Below are positions 45,446 to 56,515 of a stretch of DNA of 64,000 nt, piece after piece. The stretch's first letter is position 1, and the number at the start of each line of letters is the position of its first letter. The DNA is from Triglochin maritima (taxonomy: Eukaryota; Streptophyta; Magnoliopsida; Alismatales; Juncaginaceae). Both the position numbers and the translations under genes were made by a program. Where the stretch lies: the NCBI GenBank assembly GCA_963682175.1, contig OY821775.1, forward strand, positions 29,200,053-29,264,052. Direction: 5' to 3'. A model generated the notes under the pieces. The model saw only the letters and a list, made by a program, of their open reading frames with translations, was not told the origin of the DNA and searched no databases.

Positions 45446-45791
45446 GGTTGGTTGAAAATAGACCTGGAGCCCCGTAACCGTGTGAGAGCTATGGTTGGTT
45501 GAAAATAGACCTGGAGCCCAGCTAGTCTGTACGGAGTTGGTTGAAAATAGACCTGGAGCTCCGTAGTGCGTTCGGGTTGGTTGAAAATAGACCTGGAGCC
45601 TGAGCAAGGACCGCGTGTAGGGGTTGGTTGAAAATAGACCTGGAGCCCTTATACGTTTGGGTTGGTTGAAAATAGACCTGGAGCCCTTGGTCGTGTCGTG
45701 GTAGCTGTGGTTGGTTGAAAATAGACCTGGAGCCCAGCTTGGCGACGTGTGTGAGTCGCGGCGGTTGGTTGAGATTAGACCTGGAGCCCCG
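45446..45791 (+). repeat. Interspersed tandem repeat in F 5' LTR, eight units
   Basis: GGTTGGTTGA followed by A(A/G)ATAGACCTGGAGCC recurs at 45446, 45493, 45536, 45575, 45622, 45660, 45709 and 45763, with variable 10-25 bp spacers. The 3' LTR has nine units (about 52285-52675). A relic form is in LTR P at 13010-13215. Confidence 0.9.
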
Positions 45792-45917
45792 TACCGGTGG
45801 TGTGTCCCGTGATGGAGTTGAGAGCCCTGGTGTGGGGCGTGTTGTGATGCTTTTCTTTTGAGTAGAATTGCTTGCTAGGATGCTTTTATTTCATAGATAT
45901 AGAGTTTGGCATACGGG

Positions 45918-45933
45918 GTTTCCTTCTGGAAAC
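45918..45933 (+). other. Hairpin before the LTR acceptor-like site
   Basis: GTTTCC-TTCT-GGAAAC, in the conserved context GGCATACGGG...CTCAGGCAT, 28 bp before the acceptor-like CAG. The stem is kept with paired base changes in other LTRs (see findings). Confidence 0.65.
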
Positions 45934-46215
45934 TCAGGCATTGTTGCATGTTTACTTTCAGGCCGTGATCGGCATTAGGGGGTGGTGACCGAGGAGAGGA
46001 GCACCGCTACCGGATCCAGCTTTCTCTCAGTTGAGGTCGTGTGATTACTGTTTCCCTGTATATGCTTTTGATGTAATCACAACTTTTGTATACTCTGATA
46101 TTCACATATATATATGATATATGTCGGTGCACCTGTGTTCTTTTATTGCCTAAAGTCCTCTGTTGATTGAGTGTTTAAAATTTTAAATTTTCCGCTGTTT
46201 GAGGATGTTACAACT

Positions 46216-46227
46216 TGGTATCAGAGC
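46216..46227 (+). other. Primer binding site of element F (initiator Met tRNA)
   Basis: TGGTATCAGAGC three bases after the 5' LTR. Confidence 0.95.
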
Positions 46228-46330
46228 GGTCGGTTCAAGTGTTTTTATCCAAAGAAACCACCCTTAGAGTTGTAGAGTCTGCATTAGTTCATGCATTCAT
46301 GGTTTTGATGTGTGCTGTTATTGTGTGTAG

Positions 46331-48301
46331 ATGCCTTCGAGACGCGTGAGACCTCCCCCACGGGATCGTAGCACCAGCGATGAGACTGGGGGGTCGGACT
46401 GGGCAGAGGAGCGGCGGATGCTCTATGACACAGTGGGGCGACTGGGAGCGATGTTGGATCGCCAGTCAGGCAGAGGAGAGCCAGCAGCGGCAGGAGCGAT
46501 GCTCGACCGCTTTATGAGACAGCACCCGCCTACCTTTGACGGTAGAGGAGAGTCTGAGGCCGCGGAGGATTGGGTCCTGAAGATTCAGGAGATCCTGCAG
46601 GCGATTGAGTGCCCGCCTGAGAGGCAGACAGGCCTGGCAGCTTATGTGTTGGGCGGAGACGCGTCCAACTGGTGGAGGACCACATCTGCAGTGGTATTTG
46701 AGGGCAGGACTGATGTCAGTTGGGAGGAATTCCTACGGGAGTTCAATGAGCAGTATTTCCCCGAGCATGTCAGAGACGGGAGGAGAGAGGAGTTTATGGC
46801 TCTTGAGCAGGGAGAGGCGACCCTGGCTGAGTATACCCGGAGGTTCAACGCGCTCGAGCGTTACTGTCCGGAGATCTGTGTGACGCCGCTGCAGAGGGCG
46901 AGGAAGTTCATACGGGGGCTGAGGAAGCACCTCCGTACTCAGCTGACCTACAGTATGCCGCAGACGCTGGCAGATGCGGTGAGATTCGCGACGCTCATTG
47001 ATCAGGATTACCAGCAGAATTATGCTGAGGCCAGGAGAGCACCGGGGAAGGTCAGTGGACGTCCGGGTGCCCCACCAGCAGGGAACCCGGGCAAGAGGCC
47101 CCGGATCGGAGGAGGTGGATCACGCCAGCCTGAGGCGTGCAGAGGGTGTGGCAGAGTTCACTCTGGTGAGTGTTGGGGTCGCAGAGTGTGCCACGGGTGT
47201 GGCAAGCCGGGACATTTTGTGAGAGATTGTCCGAGTGGGCCAGGTGGGTCCAGCAGGCAGTCGGGACAGCCGGCGGGTGGCAGAGGCGGAGGTCGCCGAT
47301 CTTTTGTGCCGCAGCGACGGCAGGGTCAGAGGACTGGTCGAGTCTTTACTATCCAGGCGGATGAGGCGAGAGATGCCAGCACGGTGGTGGAAGGTACGCT
47401 CTTTGTTGCTGGGTTGAGTGCGAGAGTGTTGTTTGACTGTGGGGCCACACACTCGTTCATCTCAGAGCGATTTGCGAGCGTGTTGGGCCGTACCCCTGCG
47501 ATGTTGACTGCCACGTTGGAAGTCAGCACACCCTTGGGTCTGGTGGGCATTGTGGGGAGCTTCCTCTCTGGCGCCACGATTGTTTCGGGAGATCAGGAGT
47601 TTCCGGCTGACCTGATCTTGTTGCCGATGGAGGACTTCGACGTCATACTGGGGATGGATTGGCTGTCCCAGTACGATGTGCGAGTTTTGTGCCGGGAGAA
47701 GAAGATTCTGATCCCGAGGAAGGGTCTACCTGATGTGTTGATCAGGGGGGCGAAAGATAGAGGAGGCAGAGTGATTGTATCAGCAGTGAGGGCACAGAAG
47801 TTGTTGCAGCAGGGTTGCAGAGCTTTTGTGGCCACTTTGGTAGTTCCAAATCCAGAGGCGGAGAGATTGGAGGACATCGAGATTGTTCGGGACTTTCCAG
47901 ATGTTTTTGCAGATGATGTCACTGGGTTGCCGCCTCACAGAGAGATTGAGTTTGGGATCGACTTGGTAGCTGGGACTACGCCGCAGTCGAAGGCGCCGTA
48001 TCGGATGGCACCTGCGGAGCTGGCAGAGCTGAAGAGGCAGTTGCAGGATCTGATGGATACATGGTTTATCCGCCCCAGTGTCTCGCCTTGGGGAGCGCCG
48101 GTACTCTTCGTGAAGAAGAAGGATGGATCACTGCGGATGTGTATAGACTACAGGATGCTGAACAAGGTTACCGTGAGGAATCGTTATCCCTTACCCAGGA
48201 TCGAGGACCTGTTTGACCAGTTGCAGTCAGCGCAGGTGTTCTCGAAGATTGATCTGCGATCCGGTTATCATCAGCTGAGGATCAGAGAGGCAGATGTGTA
48301 G
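46331..48301 (+). pseudogene. gag-protease-RT N-terminus of element F
   Basis: 656 codons in one frame. Gag core about residues 95-200 ([52 protein letters not shown]). A Cys cluster [12 protein letters not shown] precedes the zinc knuckle [14 protein letters not shown] (residues 287-300). Aspartic protease has catalytic DCGA at 369-372 and [14 protein letters not shown] near 435-448. RT starts near residue 580 ([41 protein letters not shown]) and stops at an in-frame TAG (48299-48301). The frame continues open directly after this stop, and relatives have a sense codon there, so it is a nonsense mutation and not a programmed gag-pol boundary. Start chosen at the first Met after the leader, matching element A. 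Confidence 0.9.
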
Positions 48302-49780
48302 AAGACAGCTTTCAGGACGAGGTACGGGCATTACGAGTTTCTGGTGATGCCGTTTGGGTTGACGAACGCACCTGCAACGTTTATGGATTTGATGAACAGG
48401 ACGTTCAGTCAGTACCTCGACCGGTTCGTGATCGTCTTCGTGGACGATATTTTGATTTACTCACCAGATGTGGAGCAGCATCGAGAGCACTTGAGAGTTG
48501 TACTTGGCATTTTGCGGGATCATCAGTTGTATGCCAAGCTGTCGAAGTACGAGTTCTGGCTGAGCAGTGTCGCCTTCTTGGGACACATCGTGTCAGGTGA
48601 TGGGATTTCCGTCGATCCAGCGAAGGTCGAGGTCGTTACACAGTGGAGAGCCCCGACGAGTGTAGCAGAGATCAGGAGCTTTTTGGGTCTGGCAGGTTAT
48701 TATCGCCGTTTCATCCAGGATTTCTCGAGGTTGGCTTCGCCGTTGACGGCTCTGACGCGGAAGGGCGTTGAGTTCGTGTGGTCCCAGAAGTGCGAGGACA
48801 GTTTTCAGGAACTGAAGAGTCGGCTGACGACTGCTCCAGTTCTGACACTTCCCAGTGGCAGTGGTGGTTTTGTGATTTACAGTGATGCGTCAGGCGTTGG
48901 GCTGGGATGCGTACTCATGCAGCACGGGCAGGTGGTTGCATATGCTTCGAGGCAGTTGAAGGTGCACGAGAGGAACTACCCCACTCATGATTTGGAGCTG
49001 GCGGCAGTGGTGCACGCTTTGAAGACCTGGAGGCATTACTTGTATGGCGAGCGATTCGAGGTATTCACCGATCATCAGAGTCTGAAGTATCTGTTTTCGC
49101 AGAAGGAGCTGAATATGAGGCAGCGCAGATGGCTCGAGGTGATTAAGGATTATGATTTCACCATCTCGTACCATCCGGGGAAGGCGAATTCAGTTGCTGA
49201 TGCTTTGAGCAGGAAGGTGGAGGTTACCGCAGCAGGTCTTTGTATCGAGGAGTGGAAGCTGCTTGAGGCGTTGACCGAGTGGAGACCATTCACCGATGAG
49301 TCGCTAGGTGCAGTGATCGGAGGGCTGAGAGTGGAGCCTCAGTTAGTCTCGAGTATTGTTCAGGCTCAGAGTACTGATGATGAGTTAGCCAGGTTGCTGC
49401 AGTTAGCTGCCAGAGATGGATCAGACTTCAGTGTTGGGGTTGATGGTGGACTGAGGTTCAGGGGCAGTGTCTGGGTGCCGAAGGGAGGAGACCTGAGGCA
49501 GGACATTCTGGAGGAGGCACATAGATCCCGTTATTCGATCCACCCGGGCAGCACGAAGATGTATAGAGATCTTCAGAGGAACTTTTGGTGGAAGAAGATG
49601 AAGACGGAGATCGCAGAGTTTGTTGGCAGATGTCTGATCTGTCAGCAGGTGAAGATTGAGCACCAGAGACCTGCAGGGCCGATGCAGAGGATCGAGCTTC
49701 CAGAGTGGAAGTGGGAGCACGTGACGATGGATTTTGTCACCGGGCTGCCGAAGACGAGGGGATTCCATGACGCGATTTAG
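48302..49780 (+). pseudogene. RT-RNase H-integrase N-terminus of element F
   Basis: Same frame as the preceding segment. RT palm with [13 protein letters not shown] and [10 protein letters not shown] (about 48437-48470); connection with [12 protein letters not shown] and [14 protein letters not shown]; RNase H with [15 protein letters not shown] (catalytic Asp near 48890), [19 protein letters not shown] and [11 protein letters not shown]; integrase zinc region with [15 protein letters not shown] and CLICQQVK; core start MDFVTGLPK with the first catalytic Asp. Ends at a TAG (49778-49780) that replaces a conserved Trp codon. Confidence 0.92.
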
Positions 49781-50868
49781 GTCATATCGATCGACTGACC
49801 AAGTCGGCGCACTTCTTAGCTATTCAGATCACTTTACCTCTGGAGGGTCTAGCTAAGTTGTATATTCAGGAGATTGTCAGGCATCATGGGGTGCCTGTGA
49901 GTATTATTTCAGATCGAGATCCGAGGTTCACTTCCAGATTCTGGGGGAGTTTGCAGCAGGCCTTGGGGACTCGGTTGAAGTTCAGTACGGCATTCCATCC
50001 GCAGACAGACGGTCAGTCTGAGAGGACCATCCAGACGCTAGAGGATATGTTGCAAGCGTGTACTCTGGATTGGCCAGGTCATTGGGATGAGCATCTGCCA
50101 TTGATCGAGTTCGCCTACAACAACAGCTACCATTCGAGTATTGGGATGGCACCGTACGAGGCCCTGTACGGGAGACCGTGTAGATCACCGGTATGCTGGA
50201 GTGATGTAGGCGAGAGACAGCTAGTTGGTCCTGAGATTGTGCAGATGTATGCTGAGAAGGTTGATGTGATCAGACAGAGACTAGCGACTGCGCAGAGCAG
50301 GCAGAAGAGCTACGCAGATAGGCGTAGGCGTGAGCTGAGATTTGAGGCTGGTGACCATGTCTTCCTGAGGATTTCACCATCGCGGGGAGTGATGAGGTTC
50401 GGGAAGAAGGGGAAGCTCAGTCCGAGGTATGTCGGGCCGTTTGAGATTCTCGATCGGATTGGAGAGGTCGCCTACAGGGTTGCGTTGCCGCCGCAGTTTT
50501 CAGGTCTTCACAACGTCTTCCACGTTTCGATGTTGAGGAAGTACGTAGCGGATCCTTCTCATGTGATTCAGTTGGAGGTTCCAGAGATCCGTCAGGATTT
50601 GTCTCTTGAGGAGAGACCTGTTGAGATTGTGGATCGGATGGAGCATCAGTTGAGGAGGAGGACCATTCCGATGGTGAAGGTCAGGTGGCAGCACCACAGT
50701 GAGCGAGAGGCAACTTGGGAGATCGAGGAGGAGGTCCGGAAGGAGTTCCCGGAGTTGTTTGGTGAGCTTCTGGTTCAATTTCGGGGACGAAATTCTTTTA
50801 GGAGGGTGGATTGTAGGATCCTTATCCTAATCCTAATCCTAATCCTAATTGGGTTTTGTGTTGTTTAG
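49781..50868 (+). pseudogene. Integrase core and chromodomain-like C-terminus of element F
   Basis: A one-base deletion at about 49785-49795 shifts the frame, and the integrase core resumes from 49858 (ISDRDPRFTSRFWGS with the second Asp; GQSERTIQTLEDM with the Glu; FAYNNSYHSSIGMAPYEALYGRPCR). Then follow the C-terminal fold (SPRYVGPFEILDRIGEVAYR, LHNVFHVSMLRKYV) and a chromodomain-like end (RRRTIPMVKVRWQHHS, EATWEIEEEV). Chromovirus C-terminal domains of this type are thought to guide integration to heterochromatin. The frame runs past FPELFG through the polypurine tract into the 3' LTR and stops at 50866-50868. The Tekay/Del assignment rests on the C-terminal order and primer site. Confidence 0.9.
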
Positions 50869-53106
50869 GTGGTGATTAGTGATGGATGGCTGAGATGGAA
50901 GATGGATGGATGAAGGGTTGAGATGGAAGGGGATGAGATGTGTGGTGGAGATGGATGGATGGGTTTGGAGGGTGTGGATTTGATTGGAGGAGGTATTTGG
51001 GGGTTTCTCTCTCTCTCCCTAAACCTCACTCTCACTCACGTCTCTCTCTCTCTCTCTGATCTCTCTCTCCCTCTCTCCAACAGCAGCTCCGGCGAGGAAG
51101 AGGGTTCTCCGGCGAAGTGAAGATCGGCTCCGGTTGTTGGTGGTTGAGGTGAGTGTTACTCTCTCGGCTCGTTTCCGGCTCGTTTTGGTTTCCCTCTCTT
51201 GACCTCACTCGGGTTTTGGTGGTTGTGGTTGTTCGGTGGAGGTTGCCGGAGGTGGATTCGTTGTTGTGGATCGTCGAGGAGGAGTTGATCGTCGTTTGGA
51301 CGTGAGATTCGTCGACGGATCGCATTTTGGGGAGACGTGCTCGTGGAGGCGTCGTCGTGGTTCTTCAAGGGTCTCTTCAGACCTTTAGGTATGTCAAGCT
51401 AGCTCACTTAATCACCGTGAGTAATTGGAAGTCGACGGTAGGCCGATTGGCTCGTCGCGAGTAAATGTGCAGCAGATTTCACTGCCTGATCGGTCGACCG
51501 GTTGGTGCAAACGGTCGACCGTTCGTGAAGAGAATTCGGGCTCTGCCTCAAATCGGTCGAACGATGCCTGTGGGGCGGTCGACCGATTGTGCATAGGAGG
51601 CAAGTCTGGAGAGATTCGGTCGACCGGGTCCCCTTTGCCGGTCGACCGTGTGCACTGTCTTAAGTCGGTTGGGGGGCGTAGACTATATAAACGGTCGACC
51701 GCCCTTTGATCTCGTCCGACCGTGACTTAAGTGGACCTTGTGGTCGGTTCGACCGAATGTGGGTTCGGTCGACCGACCCCGTGTGTTGAGCGTGAGAAAC
51801 GCTCTGGTGGAATTCGGTCGACCGAGGTGAGCTCGGCGTTCGACCGGATTCGTGGCGCGAGTGAGGGATTATTCCCTGGACTGATTCGGTCGACCGAGGT
51901 GTGCTAGGCGTTCGACCGAATTCGTTGTGGAGTTGTGGGATTTGTTCCCTGGTGACTTTCGGTCGACCGGGACCCCTTTTGTCGGTCGACCTATTGGTCG
52001 TTTTGTTCGTTTGACCGGGAGTTGACCATCTAAACGGTCGACCGTCCCTTGATTTGGGTTCGACCGAACGAGTGTGGTGTTGGGAATCGGTCGAACGATG
52101 GAGTGCCGTTCGAAGTGGATTGCCCTGTATTTGCTTGATTCGGTCGACCGGGACTTTTGGTTCGGTCGACCGTTTGTGTCCTGTTTTGCACTATGGAGGT
52201 GCTGTGGTCGTGGTTGCCCGTGTGGGGCGAGTCGTGGTGCCGATGTTCTTCCGGCAAGTGTGCTAGGTGCACGTGGGTTGCGGTGGTTGGTTGAAAATAG
52301 ACCTGGAGCCCCGTAACCGTGTGAGAGCTGTGGTTGGTTGAAAATAGACCTGGAGCCCAGCTAGTCTGTACGGAGTTGGTTGAAAATAGACCTGGAGCTC
52401 CGTAGTACGTTCGGGTTGGTTGAAAATAGACCTGGAGCCTGATCAAGGACCGCGTGTAGGGGTTGGTTGAAAATAGACCTGGAGCCCTTATACGTTTGGG
52501 TTGGTTGAAAATAGACCTGGAGCCCTTGGTCGTGTCGTGGTAGCTGTGGTTGGTTGAAAATAGACCTGGAGCCCAGCTTGGCGACGTGTGTGAGTCGCGG
52601 CGGTTGGTTGAGATTAGACCTGGAGCCCCGTGACTGTGTGGGTGCGGCGGTTGGTTGAGATTAGACTTGGAGCCCCGTACCGGTGGTGTGTCCCGTGATG
52701 GAGTTGAGAACCCTGGTGTTGGGCGTGTTGTGATGCTTTTCTTTTGAGTAGAATTGCATGCTAGGATGCTTTTATTTCATACATATAGAGTTTGGCATAC
52801 GGGGTTTCCTTCTGGAAACTCAGGCATTGTTGCATGTTTACTTTCAGGCCGTGATCGGCATTAGGGGGTGGTGACCGAGGAGAGGAGCACCGCTACCGGA
52901 TCCAGCTTTCTCTCAGTTGAGGTCGTGTGATTACTGTTTCCCTGTATATGCTTTTGATGTAATCACAACTTTTGTATACTCTGATATTCACATATATATA
53001 TATATATATGATATATGTCGGTGCACCTGTGTTCTTTTATTGCGTAATGTCCTCTATTAATTGAGTGTTTAAAATTTTAAATTTTCCGCTGTTTGAGGAT
53101 GTTACA
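50812..53106 (+). repeat. 3' LTR of element F
   Basis: 2295 bp, 73 bp longer than the 5' LTR: one more CCTAAT unit, a small duplication around TTTCCGGCTCG (about 51170), a ninth GGTTGGTTGA unit and a longer TA run (52990-53009). Point differences, many at palindrome copies, show it is older than element E. Confidence 0.96.
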
Positions 53107-53111
53107 GTAAG

Positions 53112-54840
53112 TGGTAACTCAAACAATGAGGCGGTTGGGGGTTGTTGCCTTATTAACTTGATTAAGTTGTGGTTTATGTGTGCTGCTGGACGGGTATTAA
53201 CTTATGTTACACCTCTTGTATGCTTCTGGTCCAAATGTAGGATAATAGGTGGGGGTGTCGGATGGAGCTTCATCCAGCACCAAGGGGGATGTCTGGTCAG
53301 GTTTCTGGGGCACACATGCGAGATGAAATCTCAGCCTGTTTGGGTTGTGTGTTTTACCTTAGATTCTAATAGATTTCTGGCTGCTTGCTAGTTGTAGATG
53401 TGATTATATTGATGGATTTCATGATCATTCTCTGGTTTACCTTGCTGTTAAGATACCCTATGTTTGTGTATGATTTAGATAGTTAATTTCGTGCATTAAT
53501 TCCCATGTTTTGTTATTACCGTGATGCTACATATGCATGCCTATTTAGCTGCGGGATTTGCATGATTCTTCATCTTTAGTTGCTGTTATGTTGTTGTATA
53601 TCTAAACATCTTTAGTTCTGGACACAAGGTTTATTTCCTGATTTTTCTTGTTGATTACAAGCCGCATATTTCATGCATCAATAGGTTGCTGGAAATAGGA
53701 ATATTGCATGGCTGCATTATTACCAAAAACATTGCATATTCAGTCAACCGGATTGTTGTTGGATTTCATCAAGTGCTTACTGATTTGCTTGCTGGTAGAT
53801 GTTGCATATTTCATTCCTCTTTAGTTGCTGAATGTAGGGTTTAAGTCCTATTTAATTTTATGTTAAGGTGACGCATGTTCATGCATCATTAGGTTGCTGG
53901 AAATAGGAAAGTTCATGACTCGGTGTACTGCTAAGACTGTGCATATTCGTACATCATTCAGTTGCTGGATTATTCCCCAAGTTGTTACTGATTTCAGACC
54001 ATATATTCTTGCATGATCATCCATAATATGTTACTGATTTCAGACCATATATTCATGCATGATCATCGACGATTTGTTACTGATTTCAGACCATATATTC
54101 ATGCATAATCATACATCATTTAGTTGCTGGATGGTTCCCCATTTGTTACTGATTTCAGACTATATATTCTTGCATGATAATCCATGATGCTAATTGTTTA
54201 AAATTCGTGTGGTGTGGATGAATTTAAATTCTGTTTTGGCTTAGAGTTTGAGGGAGATATTGCATACCCTCCATTGAACTCATTCTGAATATTTTAGATG
54301 TACTAAACTATATGCGTTGTGGTAGTTGCATTGCATCTAATCTAATGGAGTAATTCTGGGCACGTTCTGTTTCTGGGCCGACGGGCCACGGGTGGGTCCT
54401 CTAGCTTCAGAGGCCACCCGATTAAGACCCCTATGTGAGGGCCAGACCTAAGATAAGTCCTGGGCATACGCGCTGCAATTCTGTCTCAGGTTAGGTGGAC
54501 CCAATGTCGCGATGGCACCATGTAGGTTATTTTCCGCGAGTTGGGACATCTAACCGGCGCACCGCTTTGTGCCGAGCGGTGGGTCAACGACGGGTGACCA
54601 CCTCTGACCAGCGAGGCTGGTGCTCTGGTTCCTTACGAGGAACGCGTCGGGTGCGCCCGGCAGGCATGGCTGGTGGAGTCATTGCCCTTCTGATGCATTC
54701 CGTGAACTTGTTTCTGTTCGACTGGTGCTAGTCTTAGTTAGACTTCTTGCATGTGTCATATTTATTTCATTTGTATTGGCTGAGGCATACTGGGTTTTCT
54801 TGATTGAAAACTCACGCATTTATTAATGCGGTGCTTGCAG
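53112..54840 (+). repeat. Right part of LTR G intron-like region with local tandem repeats
   Basis: TTGTTACTGATTTCAGACCA units start at about 53982, 54028, 54074 and 54142, set in longer imperfect units with CATCATT(T/A)GGTTGCTGGA (53678, 53887, 53954, 54115). No ORF. Ends with hairpin 54794-54811 and acceptor-like TTGCAG. Confidence 0.7.
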
Positions 54841-55502
54841 GTACTTAGGTTTCCACAGGGCGGACTGGATGAGTAGTCGAAGATTCTGTACACGAGGGAC
54901 ACGTCGACCATATTCTTCAGTTTGTCTTTTGCTTCCGCATTATTTACGATGTATTTCCCTTTAAACTCGGTGTAATGTATTTGACCTTCTTACCATATAT
55001 GGATATTCTCTCACTTTTCAGTTATGTTTTATGGTAGTCTATCAATGTATGATCTCTCTACGCATTGTCGAGTTGTTGTTTGGTCTGTCTTTTGTAACTC
55101 CTTCGGTCGTCGCGGAGGTCTGTGATCGCGACACTTGTAGTCTTTCCCAGTGTGCGTACCCGCGAGATCGGGGGCGTTACAGAAGCTCTTCTCGGATTGT
55201 GAGAACGTGGTCCAAGCTAGGCGAGGGTGTTTGCAAAGCTTGTGGTGTCAAGGCATGATCTCGGCCCGCAAGGAAGATCGGATTAGTGGAGGACGTGAAG
55301 TTGCTCGAGTAAGTGCAATTGGTAAGAGAGGACTAGGATCCAGTGGTTGGATCCAAACCTCTACACATCTGGTGTTGTGGTTTGTTGTTCTCTCCTTCAA
55401 ATTAATTGTCTTAGGTTTTAATTTGGCATAGTTTGTTAAACAAGCTTAATTAGTCTATTCACCCCCCCTTTGGACTAACATTAGGGGCTAGTAGATCCTA
55501 CA

Positions 55503-56515
55503 AAAGCTACCTGTCGGAAAACATCATCGGTCAGTAAACACCCACCGGAACATCATCAGTCGGGTTGTCCGGAATAGCCTCGAACAACACTCCTGCCGGA
55601 AAACCATCGGCCAGGACAAACACATCTGGAACAACGTCGGACGGTAAACATCACCATCAAGGCCAGTCGAAGGTATCCGTCTCTCATAAGGCCAACCAAT
55701 TGACTCATCCGGACCGTAGTCCGCCAGGTCATCTCGCTCCGTAGAGACGTGCAACACCGTGCACTGGGATCCATGATCCCCCAGGTCTACTGCTCTAATA
55801 TGAATGAGTAAAGCATACGCTACGCCACAATCTATAATGCAGGGGTGGCACGTCCCTAGCATCGATACTCTTCCACACGGTTGTCCCTGAGCATGCACGA
55901 TCAACGCACCAACTGTCACCTCCCGACTCACGCTTTAAGCGAGGACACGAGTTTCCGTGGATAGAGTTGACACTACACTAGGGCAATGATCCAGTTCTGG
56001 GCCTAAACAGTCGCCCAAAAGAGGTATACCGGTCGACCATTCCCCAAAGGATCGGTCAACCAGACGCTTGTAACGGTCAAAGTCTAGGTCTCACAACTTA
56101 ATCCCCAATGGTCGAACAAAAGTCTAAAACTGGTCGACCGGTACGTGGTAAAAATCTGGAGTCTGGTCAAAATCATACAAGTCCAACGGTCGATCGACTT
56201 AGGGGTCCCAGTCGACCGAGAACTACCACGGGCAACCTTGTTGTTCTAGTCATTTATCAGTCGAACAAGCAATTATCGGTCGAACAACACATTAAGTTTA
56301 GTTAAGTTTCGGTTGGACCAAAAGCCAGGAACGATCGACCGTTTAGGTGGTCAACGTCCGGTCTGAGCGAAACATGAAGCAACGGTCGAACGACTTAATT
56401 GTCTCGTTCGACCGAAAACTTCTAAACATTCCTCCGACCCACCAGCACAAGCACAATCAGTTGACCATCATAGGACATCGTTCGACCGGTGTTGGTTAAA
56501 GCCTGGCATTTATTT
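55503..56515 (-). repeat. Tekay-type LTR fragment
   Basis: Contains the GAGGACACGAGTTTCCGTGG block (55941) shared with 970 and 38898, and then a palindrome field (about 56025-56500) with GGTCGACC and GGTCGAAC copies in the order expected of a minus-strand Tekay LTR. Neither LTR end is present. Element H's LTR ends exactly at its left edge, so it is the target sequence. Confidence 0.7.

Larger units (their letters stand above)
44551..45961 (+). other. Intron-like segment within the F 5' LTR
   Basis: Bounded by AG/GTATGTCAAG (donor consensus) and a pyrimidine-rich TTTACTTTCAG/G (acceptor consensus). The same two sites flank the corresponding region of A (20879-22207), C (16754 down to 15507), P (12191-13355) and G (43885-54840). 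Splicing is inferred, not shown; it would remove the palindrome array from the mature RNA. Confidence 0.5.
43991..46212 (+). repeat. 5' LTR of element F
   Basis: 2222 bp. Order: CCTAAT repeats at the start (three units), CT-rich run about 44180-44255 with no clear TATA box, donor-like AG/GTATGTC at 44551, palindrome array 44653-45333, eight GGTTGGTTGA units 45446-45791, hairpin 45918-45933, acceptor-like TTTCAG at 45961, end. Confidence 0.96.
43991..53106 (+). mobile_element. Element F: complete-length Tekay/Del chromovirus
   Basis: LTRs 43991-46212 and 50812-53106 (TGTAGGATCC...GAGGATGTTACA), perfect target duplication GTAAG (43986-43990, 53107-53111), initiator-Met primer site, gag-PR-RT-RH-INT with a chromodomain-like C-terminus, and polypurine tract AGGAGGGTGGA at 50800-50811. 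It lies inside the intron-like segment of LTR G, about 100 bp after its donor-like site. Two in-frame stops and one frameshift make it non-autonomous now. Confidence 0.97.
43304..55181 (+). mobile_element. Tekay-like solo LTR G, containing element F
   Basis: Starts TGTAAGACCCGC and ends GGGGGCGTTACA with perfect target duplication GAAGC (43299-43303, 55182-55186). About 2.76 kb without F. TATTTAA at 43714, donor-like AG/GTATGTC at 43885, acceptor-like TTGCAG at 54840 and hairpin GTTTTC/GAAAAC at 54794-54811 give it the same module order as other Tekay LTRs here, but most of its sequence is different and it has few GGTCGACC copies. Confidence 0.9.
39655..55502 (+). mobile_element. 3' half of Sirevirus-like Ty1/copia element H, with nested insertions
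   Basis: Contains, in order, a palindrome-rich spacer, an envelope-like ORF, a 3' non-coding region with repeated polypurine tracts and the 3' LTR (41902-55502, interrupted by G and F). Gag, pol and the 5' LTR are absent; the left edge is the truncation at 39654. Confidence 0.75.
41902..55502 (+). repeat. 3' LTR of element H, split by solo LTR G
   Basis: Starts TGTTGGCTTTTGTC, ends GTAGATCCTACA; about 1.72 kb without the insertion (41902-43303 plus 55187-55502). TATA box TATAAATA at 43095-43102 with the palindrome field upstream in U3. The LTR end (ATTCACCCCCCC near 55468, then GATCCTACA) resembles LTR K. Confidence 0.8.

Noticed and set aside
45191..45607. 138-codon ORF with repeated LQVYFQPT/GLFSTN units
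   Set aside because: Antisense reading of the GGTTGGTTGA repeat in the F LTR; the protein repeat is a by-product of the DNA repeat.
48299..48301. Programmed stop-codon readthrough between two pol segments of F
   Set aside because: The stop falls in the middle of RT, not at a gag-pol boundary, and related copies have a sense codon there. A nonsense mutation is simpler.
54360..54680. GC-richer stretch as rRNA or tRNA-like sequence
   Set aside because: No cloverleaf or rRNA landmarks; it belongs to the solo LTR G.
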